This document shows positions 1-9,083 of a DNA stretch of 64,000 bases, piece by piece (position 1 is the stretch's first letter; each line of letters starts with the position of its first letter). The stretch is from Methylorubrum populi. GTDB taxonomy: Bacteria; Pseudomonadota; Alphaproteobacteria; Rhizobiales; Beijerinckiaceae. The stretch covers positions 992,001-1,056,000 of the forward strand of contig JAQIIU010000002.1 in assembly GCA_036946625.1 (NCBI GenBank), in the 5' to 3' direction. The translations under genes and the position numbers were made by a program. The notes under the pieces are model-generated. The model ran no database searches, was not told the DNA's origin, and saw nothing but the letters and a program-made list of their open reading frames with translations.

Positions 1-1099
1 CCTCGATCGCCGCGCCGCGGCAGTTCTCGCCGATCGATCGCCCGTTGACGGTGATCGCCGCCTCGCGGATCAGGCCGCTGCGCATGAGCTGCGCCACCAC
101 CGCCGGAAGGCTGCCGGCGCGGTAATAGTCCTCGCCGAGATAGGTGCCCGCCGGCTGCAGGTTGACGAGGAGCGGCACGTCGAAGCCGTAGGTCTGCCAG
201 TCGTCGATGGACAGTTCCACCCCGATATGGCGCGCGATCGCCGCGAGGTGGATCGGCGCGTTGGTCGAGCCGCCGATCGCCGAGTTGACGACGATCGCGT
301 TGAGAAAGGCGTCGCGGGTCAGGATGTCGGAGGGTTTGAGATCCTCCGCCACCATCGCGACGATGCGCTTGCCGGTGCGGTAGGCCGCCTCCTGGCGGTC
401 GCGGTAGGGCGCCGGAATCGCGGCGCTGCCCGGCAGCATCATGCCGAGCGCCTCGGCCAGCGTGTTCATGGTCGTGGCCGTGCCCATGGTGTTGCAGAAG
501 CCGGTGGAGGGCGCCGACGAGGTCACGAGCTTGACGAAGCCCTCCTGGTCGATCTCGCCCGCCGCCAGCATCTCGCGCGCCCGCCAGACGATGGTGCCCG
601 AGCCCGTGCGCTGCCCCTTGTGCCAGCCGTTCAGCATCGGCCCGACCGAGAGGGCGATGGCCGGGATGTTCACGGTGGCGGCCGCCATCAGGCAGGCCGG
701 CGTGGTCTTGTCGCAGCCCGTGGTCAGCACCACCCCGTCGAGGGGATAGCCGTGCAGCAGCTCGACGAGGCCGAGATAGGCGAGGTTGCGGTCGAGCCCC
801 GCGGTCGGGCGCTTTCCCGTCTCCTGGATCGGGTGGACGGGAAATTCGAGTACGATCCCGCCGGCCTCGCGGATGCCCTCGCGGATGCGCTCCGCCAGGA
901 CGAGGTGATGCCGGTTGCAGGGCGAGAGATCCGAGCCGGTCTGGGCGATGCCGATCACCGGCTTGCCCGAGCGCAGCTCTTCGAGGCTGAGGCCGAAGTT
1001 GAGGTAGCGCTCGAGATAGAGCGCCGTCATGTCGATGTTGTCGGGGTTGTCGAACCAGGCGCGCGAGCGCAGCCGGCGGGGGTGGGAGACGTCGGTCAT
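1..1099 (-). CDS. IlvD/Edd-family sugar-acid dehydratase (partial)
   Basis: The reading frame starts at the ATG complementary to 1097-1099 and runs off the left edge after 366 codons, so the C-terminal third is missing. Visible motifs are typical of the dihydroxy-acid/sugar-acid dehydratase family: [20 protein letters not shown] near the N-terminus, [22 protein letters not shown] (a cluster-ligand cysteine) and [13 protein letters not shown]. The N-terminus resembles Caulobacter xylonate dehydratase XylD and rhizobial arabinonate dehydratases more than IlvD itself. These enzymes remove water from an aldonic acid to give a 2-keto-3-deoxy acid and need an Fe-S cluster and Mg2+. Its ATG overlaps the stop of the upstream epimerase gene (ATGA), so the two are co-transcribed. 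With dgoK and dgoA close by, galactonate (or fuconate/arabinonate) is the inferred substrate; specificity cannot be read from sequence. Confidence 0.9.
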   Translation of the reverse strand, partial: MTDVSHPRRLRSRAWFDNPDNIDMTALYLERYLNFGLSLEELRSGKPVIGIAQTGSDLSPCNRHHLVLAERIREGIREAGGIVLEFPVHPIQETGKRPTAGLDRNLAYLGLVELLHGYPLDGVVLTTGCDKTTPACLMAAATVNIPAIALSVGPMLNGWHKGQRTGSGTIVWRAREMLAAGEIDQEGFVKLVTSSAPSTGFCNTMGTATTMNTLAEALGMMLPGSAAIPAPYRDRQEAAYRTGKRIVAMVAEDLKPSDILTRDAFLNAIVVNSAIGGSTNAPIHLAAIARHIGVELSIDDWQTYGFDVPLLVNLQPAGTYLGEDYYRAGSLPAVVAQLMRSGLIREAAITVNGRSIGENCRGAAIE

Positions 1100-2244
1100 C
1101 GGGCGGTCCGGTTCGATTCGGGGCTGGTCGAGAAGCGGTAGGTGACGACGTTGCGGTAGGTCGCGCCGGGATCGAGCCGGGCGGAGCCGAAGGCCGGCTG
1201 GTTCGGCGTATCGGGGAACAGCTCGGGTTCGAGGGCGAAGGCGTCCGATTGCCGGTAGGCGAGGCCGGATTTGCCGATCGCCGTCGCGTCGAGGAAGTTG
1301 CCGGCGTAGAACTGCACGCCCGGCTGGTTGCTCGCCATCTCCAGCACGCGGCCCGAGACCGGATCCTCGACCCGGGCGACCGGATGCGGCTCCGCCGTCG
1401 GCGCCTGGGTCAGCACGTAGTTGTGATCGTAGCCGCGCCCGCGCACGATCTGCGGGTCGCGCCCGTCGCGGATGCGCGTGCCGATCACCGTCGGCTTGCG
1501 GAAATCGAAGGGCGTGCCGGCGACGGGGGCGAGCTCCCCGGTCGGGATCAGGGTCGCGTCGATCGGCGTGTAGCGCTCGGCCGGGATCGTCAGGACGTGG
1601 TCGAGGATCGAGCGGCCGGAGCCTTCGCCCGCGAGGTTGAAGAAGCTGTGATTCGTCAGATTGACGATGGTCGGCCGGTCGGTGGTCGCCTGATAGGCGA
1701 CCGTCAGCGTGCCGGCGGCGTCGAGGGCGTAGGTCACGCTCGCCGTCAGGGCGCCGGGATAGCCCTCCTCCCCGTCCGGGCTGACGTAGCGCAGGGTGAC
1801 GGAGGGTGTCGCGCCGCCGGAGAGGTCGGTGATCGTCCAGAGCCGCCTGTCGAAGCCCTCGCGGCCGCCGTGCAGCGCGTTCGGCCCGTCGTTGGTGGCC
1901 AGCGTGTAGGCCTTGCCGTCGAGGCTGAAGCGGCCGGCGCGGATGCGGTTGGCGTAGCGCCCGATGCTGACGCCGAAATAGTTCGGCTTGTCCAAGTAGC
2001 CCTTCAGGTCGGCGTAGCCGAGCACGACGTCCGCCGGCTTGCCTGAGCGGTCCGGCACGTCGAGGGTACGCAGCAGGGCCCCCCAGGTGATCACGCGGGC
2101 GGTGACCGGGCCGCTCGTCAGCGTCACCTCGTCGACGCCGCGTCCGTCCGGCAGCGTCCCGAACGGTGTCCGCTTGGCCTCACCGGCCGCGGTTGCCGTC
2201 GGCAACACGCAGATTCCCACGACGGCCGCTCTCCACCCGCGCAT
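1096..2244 (-). CDS. galM: Aldose 1-epimerase (mutarotase), probably exported
   Basis: The 382-residue protein interconverts alpha and beta anomers of aldoses. Family motifs are present: [27 protein letters not shown] with the conserved His, [11 protein letters not shown] with the second His, and a C-terminal QFYAGNFLD. The chosen ATG at 2244 is preceded by GGGAGGAG at good spacing and begins a signal-like peptide of about 22 residues ending TATAAGEA, so the enzyme is probably periplasmic. An in-frame extension to 2448 has no ribosome site and crosses the promoter region. The gene overlaps the sugar-acid dehydratase downstream by four bases. A periplasmic mutarotase fits a pathway that starts from external free sugar. 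Confidence 0.9.
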   Translation of the reverse strand: MRGWRAAVVGICVLPTATAAGEAKRTPFGTLPDGRGVDEVTLTSGPVTARVITWGALLRTLDVPDRSGKPADVVLGYADLKGYLDKPNYFGVSIGRYANRIRAGRFSLDGKAYTLATNDGPNALHGGREGFDRRLWTITDLSGGATPSVTLRYVSPDGEEGYPGALTASVTYALDAAGTLTVAYQATTDRPTIVNLTNHSFFNLAGEGSGRSILDHVLTIPAERYTPIDATLIPTGELAPVAGTPFDFRKPTVIGTRIRDGRDPQIVRGRGYDHNYVLTQAPTAEPHPVARVEDPVSGRVLEMASNQPGVQFYAGNFLDATAIGKSGLAYRQSDAFALEPELFPDTPNQPAFGSARLDPGATYRNVVTYRFSTSPESNRTAR

Positions 2245-2319
2245 GGTCCGCTCCTCCCGTCCCGCCTCTCCAGCGTGCAGCCCCGCGGCATCTCCGATGC
2301 GTCGCTCGGCACGTTGCGG

Positions 2320-2359
2320 TTGACGGCGGCTTATATACTCATACAAATAGACCTGACAA
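2320..2359. promoter_or_regulatory. Overlapping divergent promoters between galM and the sugar transporter
   Basis: This is the only AT-rich patch in the 161-bp divergent gap. Toward galM there is a TTGTCA box (complement of 2354-2359), 16 bp, then TATATA (complement of 2332-2337). Toward the transporter there is TTGACG (2320-2325), 16 bp, then TACAAA (2342-2347). The two sigma70-like promoters interleave, so polymerase could occupy only one at a time. No clear regulator operator was recognised; a directly repeated ATAC lies at 2336-2344. Confidence 0.5.
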
Positions 2360-2405
2360 TGACGAGGCCCCGGGACAGGGGCCGCGACGGGAGCGGAGAC
2401 GTTCG

Positions 2406-3746
2406 ATGGCTGGAGCAATTCCGGGCGGAGCTGCGCCCGCGGGCACAACGGGTACGAAGAGGGACGGCGCGTCCTACCGGCCCGCCCTCACACTCCTTGC
2501 AAGCCTTTTCTTCATGTGGGGCTTCATCACGGTCATCAACAACACGTTGCTCCCTCATCTGAGGAACGTGTTCGACCTCGACTACACGCAGACGACCCTG
2601 ATCGAATCCGTGTGGTTCATCGCGTATTTCGTCGCTTCCCTGCCGGCCGCGAAGCTGATCGAGCGCATCGGCTACCAGCGGGCGCTCGTGGTGGGGCTCG
2701 GCATCATGGCGCTCGGCACGCTCGGGATGGTCGCGGCGGCGCGCATTCCCTCCTACAACATCACCCTGGCGTCGCTGTTCGTGATCGCCTGCGGGATCAC
2801 CCAGCTTCAGGTCGCGGCCAATCCCTACGTCGCGGTGGTCGGGCCGCCGGAGAGCGCCTCCTCGCGGCTCAACCTCGTCCAGGCCTTCAACTCGTTCGGC
2901 ACGACGCTGGCGCCGCTCTTCGGCGGTTACCTCATCCTCGGGCGCTCCGCCTCGGGCAACGTCGTGGGCGACGCCGCGCCCCTCGGCGCGGCCGAGCGGC
3001 TCGCCGACGCGCAGGCGGTGCAGTTGCCCTACCTGATCGTGGCCGCGACCCTGGTGGTGCTCGCCGTCGTCATCGCGCGCGCCGCGCTGCCGGCGATGGG
3101 GACGGCCACGAGCCGCCTCGCCCGGGCCGAGCGAGCCTCGCACTCGCTCTGGCGCCACCGCAACCTCGTCCTCGGGGTGCCGGCGATCTTCATCTACCTG
3201 ATCGCCGAGATCGGCGTGTCGAACCTGTTCATCAACTTCGTCTCGCAGCCCACGATCGGCAACCTCACCCACGCCCAGGCCTCGCACTACCTGTTCCTGC
3301 TCTGGGGCGGCATGATGGTCGGCCGCTTCGCCGGGGCCTGGGTGATGCGCCGCATCCCTGCCGAGGCGGTGCTGGCCGGCGCCGCGACCGGCGCCTTCGC
3401 GGTGATGCTGGTGACGAGCTTCAGTACCGGCCCGCTCGCCATGTGGGCGCTGATCTCGGTCGGCCTGTTCCACGCGATCATGTTCCCGACGATCTTCACC
3501 CTCGGCATCCGCGGCCTCGGACCGCTGACCGAGGAGGGCTCGGGCCTGCTGATCATGGCGATCGCGGGCGGCGCCCTCGTCGTCGTGCAGGGCTGGATCG
3601 CCGATCGGTTCGGGCTGCAGCACTCGTTCCTGCTGACCGCCGCCTGCGAACTCTACGTCCTCTTCTATGCCCTCTGGGGCTGCCGGACGAAGGGGACGGC
3701 CGCCGACACCGCCGTCCCGCCCGCCGTTCGGCCGGCCACGCCCTGA
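2406..3746 (+). CDS. FucP-like sugar:H+ symporter (MFS)
   Basis: The 446-residue polytopic membrane protein matches the FucP/GluP branch of the major facilitator superfamily: LASLFFMWGFITVINNTLLPHL in helix 1, TLIESVWFIAYFVASLPAA in helix 2, QVAANPYVAVVG, and the LNLVQAFNSFGTTLAPLFGG block of the glucose/galactose/fucose transporters. About twelve hydrophobic segments are visible. The ATG at 2406 follows a GGAGCGGAGA ribosome site. The gene heads the plus-strand run that continues with a lactonase, dgoK and dgoA, so it probably brings in the sugar that the cluster degrades. Galactose is the inferred substrate; L-fucose, glucose or arabinose remain possible. Confidence 0.88.
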   Translation: MAGAIPGGAAPAGTTGTKRDGASYRPALTLLASLFFMWGFITVINNTLLPHLRNVFDLDYTQTTLIESVWFIAYFVASLPAAKLIERIGYQRALVVGLGIMALGTLGMVAAARIPSYNITLASLFVIACGITQLQVAANPYVAVVGPPESASSRLNLVQAFNSFGTTLAPLFGGYLILGRSASGNVVGDAAPLGAAERLADAQAVQLPYLIVAATLVVLAVVIARAALPAMGTATSRLARAERASHSLWRHRNLVLGVPAIFIYLIAEIGVSNLFINFVSQPTIGNLTHAQASHYLFLLWGGMMVGRFAGAWVMRRIPAEAVLAGAATGAFAVMLVTSFSTGPLAMWALISVGLFHAIMFPTIFTLGIRGLGPLTEEGSGLLIMAIAGGALVVVQGWIADRFGLQHSFLLTAACELYVLFYALWGCRTKGTAADTAVPPAVRPATP

Positions 3747-3750
3747 CGGA

Positions 3751-3800
3751 CGCGGCCCGACGCGGCCCGACGCGGCCCGACGCGGCCCGACGCGGCTCGG
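3751..3800. repeat. 10-bp tandem repeat, five copies
   Basis: Four exact head-to-tail copies of CGCGGCCCGA (3751-3790) are followed by one degenerate copy (3791-3800). They fill most of the 71-bp gap between the transporter stop and the lactonase start, ending just before the GAAGAGGAGAGAGG ribosome site. The unit is not a multiple of three and lies outside both proteins. Confidence 0.95.
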
Positions 3801-3817
3801 CCGAAGAGGAGAGAGGA

Positions 3818-4693
3818 ATGGTGCGGACGGAAACGGTGCCGGTCGAGATCGTGGCCCGCCCGGAGCGGGACCGGCTCGGCGAAGGGCCGGTCTGGGTGCC
3901 GGAGCGCGGGCATCTGTTCTGGGTCGATATCGAGGCGCCGGCGATCCGCTGGCTCGACCTGGCCGGCGGCCGGACCGGCAGCCATGGCGTCCCGGAGCCG
4001 GTCGGCTGGATCATTCCGCGCTCGAACCGGTCCGACTTCGTGGTCGGCCTGAAGAGCGGCTTCGCCTTCTTCGATCCTGAGGCCGGCAGCCTGGAACGTC
4101 TCGGCGATCCGGAGCCGGAGCATCCGGACAACCGGCTGAACGATGCCAAGGTGGATTTCGCCGGACGGATCTGGGCCGGCAGCAAGCATTGCGCCGACGC
4201 GGCGGCGTCGGGCGCCCTGCATCGGCTCGATCCCGACCTGACCTGGCACTGCCACGACCGCGATTACGGCGTCGCCAACGGCCCGACCTTCAGCCTGGAC
4301 TGGCGGATCCTCTATCACGGCGACAGCGCGGCCCGGACGGTCTTCGCCTTCGACATCGGCGAGGACGGAGCGCTTTCCCGCAAGCGGGACTTCCTGCGCT
4401 TCCCCGACGAATGGGGCTATCCCGACGGGATGACGACCGATGCGGAGGGCTGCCTCTGGATCGCCCATTGGGGCGGGGGCCGGATCAGCCGCTTCGACCC
4501 GGGCGGGGCGCTTCTCCGGTCGATCGCCCTGCCGGCCACGAACGTCACGAGCTGCGCCTTCGCCGGTCCCGGTCTCGACCGGCTCTACGTCACCTCGGCC
4601 GCGCAGGGCTGCGAGCACGAGCCTGCGGCCGGGGCGTTGTTCGTCCTCGATCCCGGCATGCGCGGCCTGCCGCCGCGCGCCTTCGCAGGGTGA
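3818..4693 (+). CDS. SMP-30/gluconolactonase-family sugar lactonase
   Basis: The 291-residue protein is a six-bladed beta-propeller of the SMP-30/gluconolaconase/LRE family, which hydrolyses aldonolactones to aldonic acids with a single divalent metal. Conserved elements are LGEGPVWVPERGHLFWVDIE (the metal-binding Glu), RLNDAKVDFAGRIWAG (Asn), YGVANGPTFS (Asn) and PDGMTTDAEGCLWIAHWGGG (Asp). The ATG at 3818 follows GAGGAGAGAGG. Four bases separate it from dgoK. In this cluster it would open the lactone made by a sugar dehydrogenase, supplying substrate for the dehydratase on the other strand. Confidence 0.9.
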   Translation: MVRTETVPVEIVARPERDRLGEGPVWVPERGHLFWVDIEAPAIRWLDLAGGRTGSHGVPEPVGWIIPRSNRSDFVVGLKSGFAFFDPEAGSLERLGDPEPEHPDNRLNDAKVDFAGRIWAGSKHCADAAASGALHRLDPDLTWHCHDRDYGVANGPTFSLDWRILYHGDSAARTVFAFDIGEDGALSRKRDFLRFPDEWGYPDGMTTDAEGCLWIAHWGGGRISRFDPGGALLRSIALPATNVTSCAFAGPGLDRLYVTSAAQGCEHEPAAGALFVLDPGMRGLPPRAFAG

Positions 4694-4697
4694 GGGC

Positions 4698-5606
4698 ATG
4701 ATCGGCGTCGATTGGGGCTCGTCGAACCTGCGCGCCTACCGGTTCGGGCCGGACGGGACGGTGCTGGGGCGCCGCTCCGGCGGGCCCGGGGCCGCCACGC
4801 TCGGTCCGGACGCCTTCGAGCCGGCGCTGGCCGGGATCCTCGCGGGCTGGGCCGACGGACGCGTTCCGATCGTGCTGGCCGGCATGGCGGGCCGGCGCGG
4901 CGGCTGGCGCGAGGCGCCCTACCTGCCCTGCCCGGCCGACCCTGCCCATCTCGCCGCCGCCGCGGTCGCGATCCCCTCGGAGATCGGCCCCTGCTTCCTG
5001 GTGCCGGGTCTCAGCATCCGCGGTCGCGACGGCGTCGCGGGCGTGATGCGGGGGGAGGAAACCCAGATCCTCGGAGCGGGGCTCGCCGCCGGCACCCTCG
5101 TCCTGCCCGGCACCCACAGCAAGTGGGCGCGGCTGACGGAGGGGCGGATCACGGATTTCGCGACCGCGATGACGGGCGAACTCTACGCCCTGCTGCTCGA
5201 CCATTCCCTGATCGGTCAGGTCGCGACGCAGGCGGCCTGCGATCGGCCGGACGCCTTCACTGCGGGCGTCCGGCGCGCCCTGGCCGCCGACGGCATCGAG
5301 CGGCTCCTGTTCTCGGCCCGTGCCGAAGTCCTGCTCGGCGCGCTGGAGCCGGAGGCGGTCGAGAGCTACCTCTCAGGCCTGCTGATCGGCGGGGAGATCG
5401 CCGCCCTGCACGACTTCCTCGACGGCCCACCCATCCTGATCGGGGCCGCAGCCCTCTGCACGCGCTACGCCGCGGCCCTGGCGCTGGCGGGATACCCGTC
5501 GGCGGAGATCCGGGGCGGTGAGACGGCTGTCGCGCGCGGCCTCTGGCGGATCGGCCGCGACATCGCCGCGTTGCGCGGACCCGACGACGCAGGAGACCTC
5601 TCGTGA
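4698..5606 (+). CDS. dgoK: 2-dehydro-3-deoxygalactonokinase
   Basis: The 302-residue protein belongs to the DgoK family: N-terminal IGVDWGSSNLRAY phosphate-binding loop, RGEETQILGA, LPGTHSKWA and the DFATAMTGELYALL block. It phosphorylates 2-keto-3-deoxygalactonate at C6 with ATP. Length matches E. coli DgoK (292). Its stop overlaps the GTG start of the aldolase gene (GTGA), so translation is coupled. It is diagnostic for a D-galactonate route, because glucose-derived KDG uses a different kinase family. Confidence 0.93.
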   Translation: MIGVDWGSSNLRAYRFGPDGTVLGRRSGGPGAATLGPDAFEPALAGILAGWADGRVPIVLAGMAGRRGGWREAPYLPCPADPAHLAAAAVAIPSEIGPCFLVPGLSIRGRDGVAGVMRGEETQILGAGLAAGTLVLPGTHSKWARLTEGRITDFATAMTGELYALLLDHSLIGQVATQAACDRPDAFTAGVRRALAADGIERLLFSARAEVLLGALEPEAVESYLSGLLIGGEIAALHDFLDGPPILIGAAALCTRYAAALALAGYPSAEIRGGETAVARGLWRIGRDIAALRGPDDAGDLS

Positions 5607-6241
5607 CCTTCGATCAGGTTCTGGCGGCGATGCCGCTCGTCGCGATCCTGCGCGGGATCAGGCCGTCCGAGGCCGAGGAGACCGCCGAAGCCCTGGTGGC
5701 GGCCGGGATTCGTTGCATCGAGGTGCCGCTGAACTCGCCCGATCCCTTCGACAGCATCCGGCGCATGGCGGCGCGGCTCGAAGGACGCGCATTGGTCGGT
5801 GCCGGAACCGTCCTCGGCCCCGCCGACGTGGCGCGGGTCGTCGAGGCCGGCGGTCGCCTCGCGGTGTCGCCCGACTGCAATCCGGCGACGATCGCGGCGG
5901 CCAAGTCCGCCGGCCTGATCGCGCTGCCCGGCATCCTCACGCCGAGCGAAGCGTTCCGGGCCCTGGCGGCCGGCGCCGACGGGCTGAAGCTCTTTCCGGC
6001 CGAAGCGGCGAGCCCGGCCATGCTGAAGGCGATGCGCGCCGTGCTGCCGACGGGCACCCCCGTCCTGCCGGTCGGCGGCATCGGCCCGGCCGAGATCGCC
6101 TCCTATTGGGCGGCCGGTGCGGCGGGGTTCGGCCTCGGTTCGAGCCTCTACGTTCCGGGCCGGCCGGCGGCGGAGATCCGGGATCGGGCCGCGGCGATCG
6201 TCGAGGCGGTGCGGACGGCCCGTGCCCGTCGGCCGGGCTGA
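5603..6241 (+). CDS. dgoA: 2-dehydro-3-deoxy-6-phosphogalactonate aldolase
   Basis: The 212-residue class I aldolase of the KDPG/KHG family cleaves KDPGal to pyruvate and glyceraldehyde 3-phosphate. Motifs are PLVAILRGIRPSEAEE, IEVPLNSPDPF, LVGAGTVL, and LKLFPAEAASPAMLKA with the Schiff-base lysine. The EVPLNSP wording is that of DgoA rather than Eda. It starts at GTG 5603 behind AGGAGA. The last gene of the plus-strand run, it converges on the molybdenum hydroxylase genes. Confidence 0.92.
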   Translation: MTFDQVLAAMPLVAILRGIRPSEAEETAEALVAAGIRCIEVPLNSPDPFDSIRRMAARLEGRALVGAGTVLGPADVARVVEAGGRLAVSPDCNPATIAAAKSAGLIALPGILTPSEAFRALAAGADGLKLFPAEAASPAMLKAMRAVLPTGTPVLPVGGIGPAEIASYWAAGAAGFGLGSSLYVPGRPAAEIRDRAAAIVEAVRTARARRPG

Positions 6242-6290
6242 CGCCTCAGGGGGGATCGGTCCGGACCGGACGGCACGGGCGTCCGCCTCG

Positions 6291-8516
6291 TCAGGTCGCC
6301 CGCAGGGCCGCCTTCACCTTGGCCGGCGTGAACGGCACGGAGCGCAGGCGGGCGCCCGTCGCGTCGAAGATCGCGTTCGAGATCGCCGCGGGCACGGTGG
6401 CCGCGGACGGCTCGCCGGCACCCCAGGGCTTCTCGGTCGGCCGGTCGATCAGGTCGATCACGATCTCCGGCACGTCCGGGAAGGTGAGGATCGGGTAGCT
6501 CGCCCAGTCGAGGCTCGTCACGGCGCCGCGGTCGAACGCGACCTCCTCCATCAGCACCCGGCTGACCGTCTGGATCACGTTGCCGTCGAGCTGGTTGCGC
6601 ACCCCGTCCGGGTTGATGATCTGGCCGCAATCCTGCACCACGAAGAAGCGCGGCACCCGCACCTGCCCGGTTCGACGGTCGACCTCGACCTCGGCCACCC
6701 CGGCCACGTAGGTGCGGTTCAGCTCGTACTTCACGTAAGAGAGGCCGCGCCCGCGCAGCAGGTCGCCCGCGCCATCTTTCGTCGGTGAGGGCCGGGCCTG
6801 CCACTTGGCGATCTCGGCGACCCGCTCAAGCACCTCGATGCCGCGCGGGTCCTTGAGCGCACGCAGGCGATACGCCAGCGGGTCGGCGCCGGCGGCCGCG
6901 GCGCATTCGTCGAGGAAAGCCTCGTTGGCGTAGGTGTTCTGCATCCGCCCCGGCGTGCGGATCCAGGAGGGCCGCAACGGGGTCGAGGCCAGGCGATGGC
7001 ACACCGTGCGCACGTTCGGGAAGGCGTAGGGCAGCGCCGAGTTCTGGATGATGTTGCCGGGCGACATCGCGGTCTCGTGCGGCAGCCCGGCGAGATCGGC
7101 CGCCACCAGCGGCACGTTGCCGGCCGCGCCCTCCGGCACGTGGAACTGCGAGGACCACGCGGCGACGTTGCCCTCGCCGTCGAGCCCGGCCTTCAGGTCG
7201 ATCAGGGTCGGCGGCCCCTTCGGATCCCAACCGTGCTCGTCGGCGCGCGACCACTGCACCCGCACGGGCCGGCCCACCGCGCGGGCAAGGAGCGCCGCGT
7301 CGCCGGCCGCGTCCTCGTGCCCGTTGCGTCCGTAGCAGCCCGAACCCTCGACGTAGATGCAGCGCACCGCCTCCGGCGCGAGCCCGAGCATCGCCGCGAG
7401 CTGCTTGCGCAGGGCGTGCGTCATCTGCGAGGCGGTCCAGCAGGTGAGCAGCCCGTCCTTGAACGCCGCGACGGCGCAGGAGGGACCGATCGAGCCGTGG
7501 GTGTGGATGGCGAAGTCGTAGCTCGCCTCGAGCCTGCTCACCGCCCGACCCAGCGCCGCCTCGGCATCACCGATGCTGCTGGTGACGTCGTCCTTCGTCA
7601 CCTTGGCAGCGCGCACGTGCTGCCAGAGCTTGTCCTGCTCCGGCAGCCCCTCCCACTTCGACCACGTCGCCTCGATCTGCCCGGCCGCCTTCACGGCCGC
7701 CCATTCCCGCTCGGCGACGACGGCGAGGAAGTTGCCCTGGCGCACCACCGCGATCAGGCCGGGAATCGCCGCGACCGAGGTCTCGTCCACGCTCTCCAGC
7801 CTGGCGCCGATGGCCGGCGGCCGGACCACGCGGGCATGCACCATCTCGGGCACGCGCAAATCCTGCATGTAGGTAAAGCGGCCCGTCATCTTGTCGGGGA
7901 TGTCGATCCGCGCCACCGACTTGCCGACGAGAGCGAAATTCGCCGGGTCCTTGGTCCTGGCGGCCGGATCGACCTTCAGGTCGAGGCGGCCGTCCCGCAC
8001 GAGTTCGGCGTAGGACAGCCCCTTGCCCCCCGTCTTCGGCCGCACGGTGCCCTTCTCGCTCGCCAGCGCCTCGGCCGGCACGCCGAGACGCTCGCTCGCA
8101 AGCCCCACGAGGCGGGCGCGGGCGGTCGCCGCCGCCTGCCGGATCTCGACGCCGCCCTTCTGGATCGAGAGGCTGCCGTAGGTCGGCCCCTGGTCGGGGG
8201 TGAGCGCCGTATCCCCCTGCACGACCGTGACGCGGTCGAGGGGCAGGTCGAGTTCCTCGGCGGCGATCTGCGCCAACGCGGTCTCGATCCCGGTACCGAG
8301 ATCGACCTTGCCCGAGAAGATCGTGGCGCGGCCGTCGGCGCCGAGCGCCAGGAAGCTGTCGACCCGATCCGGCGCGACGGGCTTCGAGAAGCCGTTGGTC
8401 GCCACCGGCGCGAAGGTCTGCTGCGCGAGGGCGTTGCGGCCGGACAGCGAGAAGCCGACCACGAGTGCGCCGCCCTGGAGGAGCAGGCTGCGGCGGGAGA
8501 GCGGGCGCGCGTTCAT
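6291..8516 (-). CDS. Molybdopterin-binding large subunit, isoquinoline 1-oxidoreductase beta-like
   Basis: The 741-residue protein belongs to the xanthine-dehydrogenase superfamily in the IorB/COG1529 branch. It begins with a Tat signal (SRRSLLLQGGALVVGFS) and so is exported folded with its cofactor. The C-terminal block WGAGEPSAATVPAAISNAIFD carries the catalytic Glu of the family. Twelve bases separate it from the iron-sulphur subunit upstream. No c-type cytochrome gene is attached, unlike many periplasmic aldehyde oxidases of this type. The substrate could be an aldehyde or N-heterocycle. Because the neighbouring cluster lacks an obvious aldose dehydrogenase, sugar oxidation is a speculative possibility. 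Confidence 0.88.
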   Translation of the reverse strand: MNARPLSRRSLLLQGGALVVGFSLSGRNALAQQTFAPVATNGFSKPVAPDRVDSFLALGADGRATIFSGKVDLGTGIETALAQIAAEELDLPLDRVTVVQGDTALTPDQGPTYGSLSIQKGGVEIRQAAATARARLVGLASERLGVPAEALASEKGTVRPKTGGKGLSYAELVRDGRLDLKVDPAARTKDPANFALVGKSVARIDIPDKMTGRFTYMQDLRVPEMVHARVVRPPAIGARLESVDETSVAAIPGLIAVVRQGNFLAVVAEREWAAVKAAGQIEATWSKWEGLPEQDKLWQHVRAAKVTKDDVTSSIGDAEAALGRAVSRLEASYDFAIHTHGSIGPSCAVAAFKDGLLTCWTASQMTHALRKQLAAMLGLAPEAVRCIYVEGSGCYGRNGHEDAAGDAALLARAVGRPVRVQWSRADEHGWDPKGPPTLIDLKAGLDGEGNVAAWSSQFHVPEGAAGNVPLVAADLAGLPHETAMSPGNIIQNSALPYAFPNVRTVCHRLASTPLRPSWIRTPGRMQNTYANEAFLDECAAAAGADPLAYRLRALKDPRGIEVLERVAEIAKWQARPSPTKDGAGDLLRGRGLSYVKYELNRTYVAGVAEVEVDRRTGQVRVPRFFVVQDCGQIINPDGVRNQLDGNVIQTVSRVLMEEVAFDRGAVTSLDWASYPILTFPDVPEIVIDLIDRPTEKPWGAGEPSAATVPAAISNAIFDATGARLRSVPFTPAKVKAALRAT

Positions 8517-8528
8517 CGGAAGATCCCC

Positions 8529-8999
8529 TCAGAGCGTGCCGGCGGCGCGCTGGACGGCGCGCACGATCCGCAGGTGGGTGCCGCATCGGCAGAGATTCTG
8601 GGCCAGCGCCTGCCGGATCGCGGCCTCGTCGGGCTTCGGCGTCCCGTTGAGGAGGGCGGCCGACTGCATGATCATGCCGTTGATGCAGTAGCCGCACTGC
8701 GCCGCCTGCTCCTCGATGAAGGCCGCCTGCACGGGGTGCGGCTTGTCCGGGCTGCCGAGGCCTTCCAGCGTGACGATCCGGGCGCCCGCCTTCAGGCTGG
8801 AGACCGGGGTGATGCAGGAGCGCACGGCCTGACCGTCGATATGCACCGTGCAGGAGCCGCACTGGCCGAGGCCGCAACCGAAGCGCGGGCCGTGCAGGCC
8901 GAGGTCGTCGCGCAGCACGTAGAGGAGCGGCGTGTCCGGATCATCGACGGTGAGCTGTGCGGTGCGTCCGTTCACGTCCAGCGACATCGAATGCGCCAT
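8529..8999 (-). CDS. (2Fe-2S) small subunit of the molybdenum hydroxylase
   Basis: The 156-residue protein has the two [2Fe-2S] domains of molybdenum hydroxylase small subunits: the plant-ferredoxin-like CGLGQCGSC with a later SC, and the four-helix domain with QCGYCINGMIMQ and NLCRCGTHLRI. It passes electrons from the large subunit to an acceptor. The ATG at 8999 is chosen because AGGGAG lies just upstream; an ATG seven codons earlier has no such site. It has no signal peptide, which is usual, as the partner's Tat signal exports the complex. Confidence 0.92.
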   Translation of the reverse strand: MAHSMSLDVNGRTAQLTVDDPDTPLLYVLRDDLGLHGPRFGCGLGQCGSCTVHIDGQAVRSCITPVSSLKAGARIVTLEGLGSPDKPHPVQAAFIEEQAAQCGYCINGMIMQSAALLNGTPKPDEAAIRQALAQNLCRCGTHLRIVRAVQRAAGTL

Positions 9000-9083
9000 G
9001 GCGTGTCTCCCTGGAACCATTCTCGTGTGCCCGGCCTATACCCGGCACGGAACCGGGGCAACGCGACCGCGTGCCGTCTCCGT

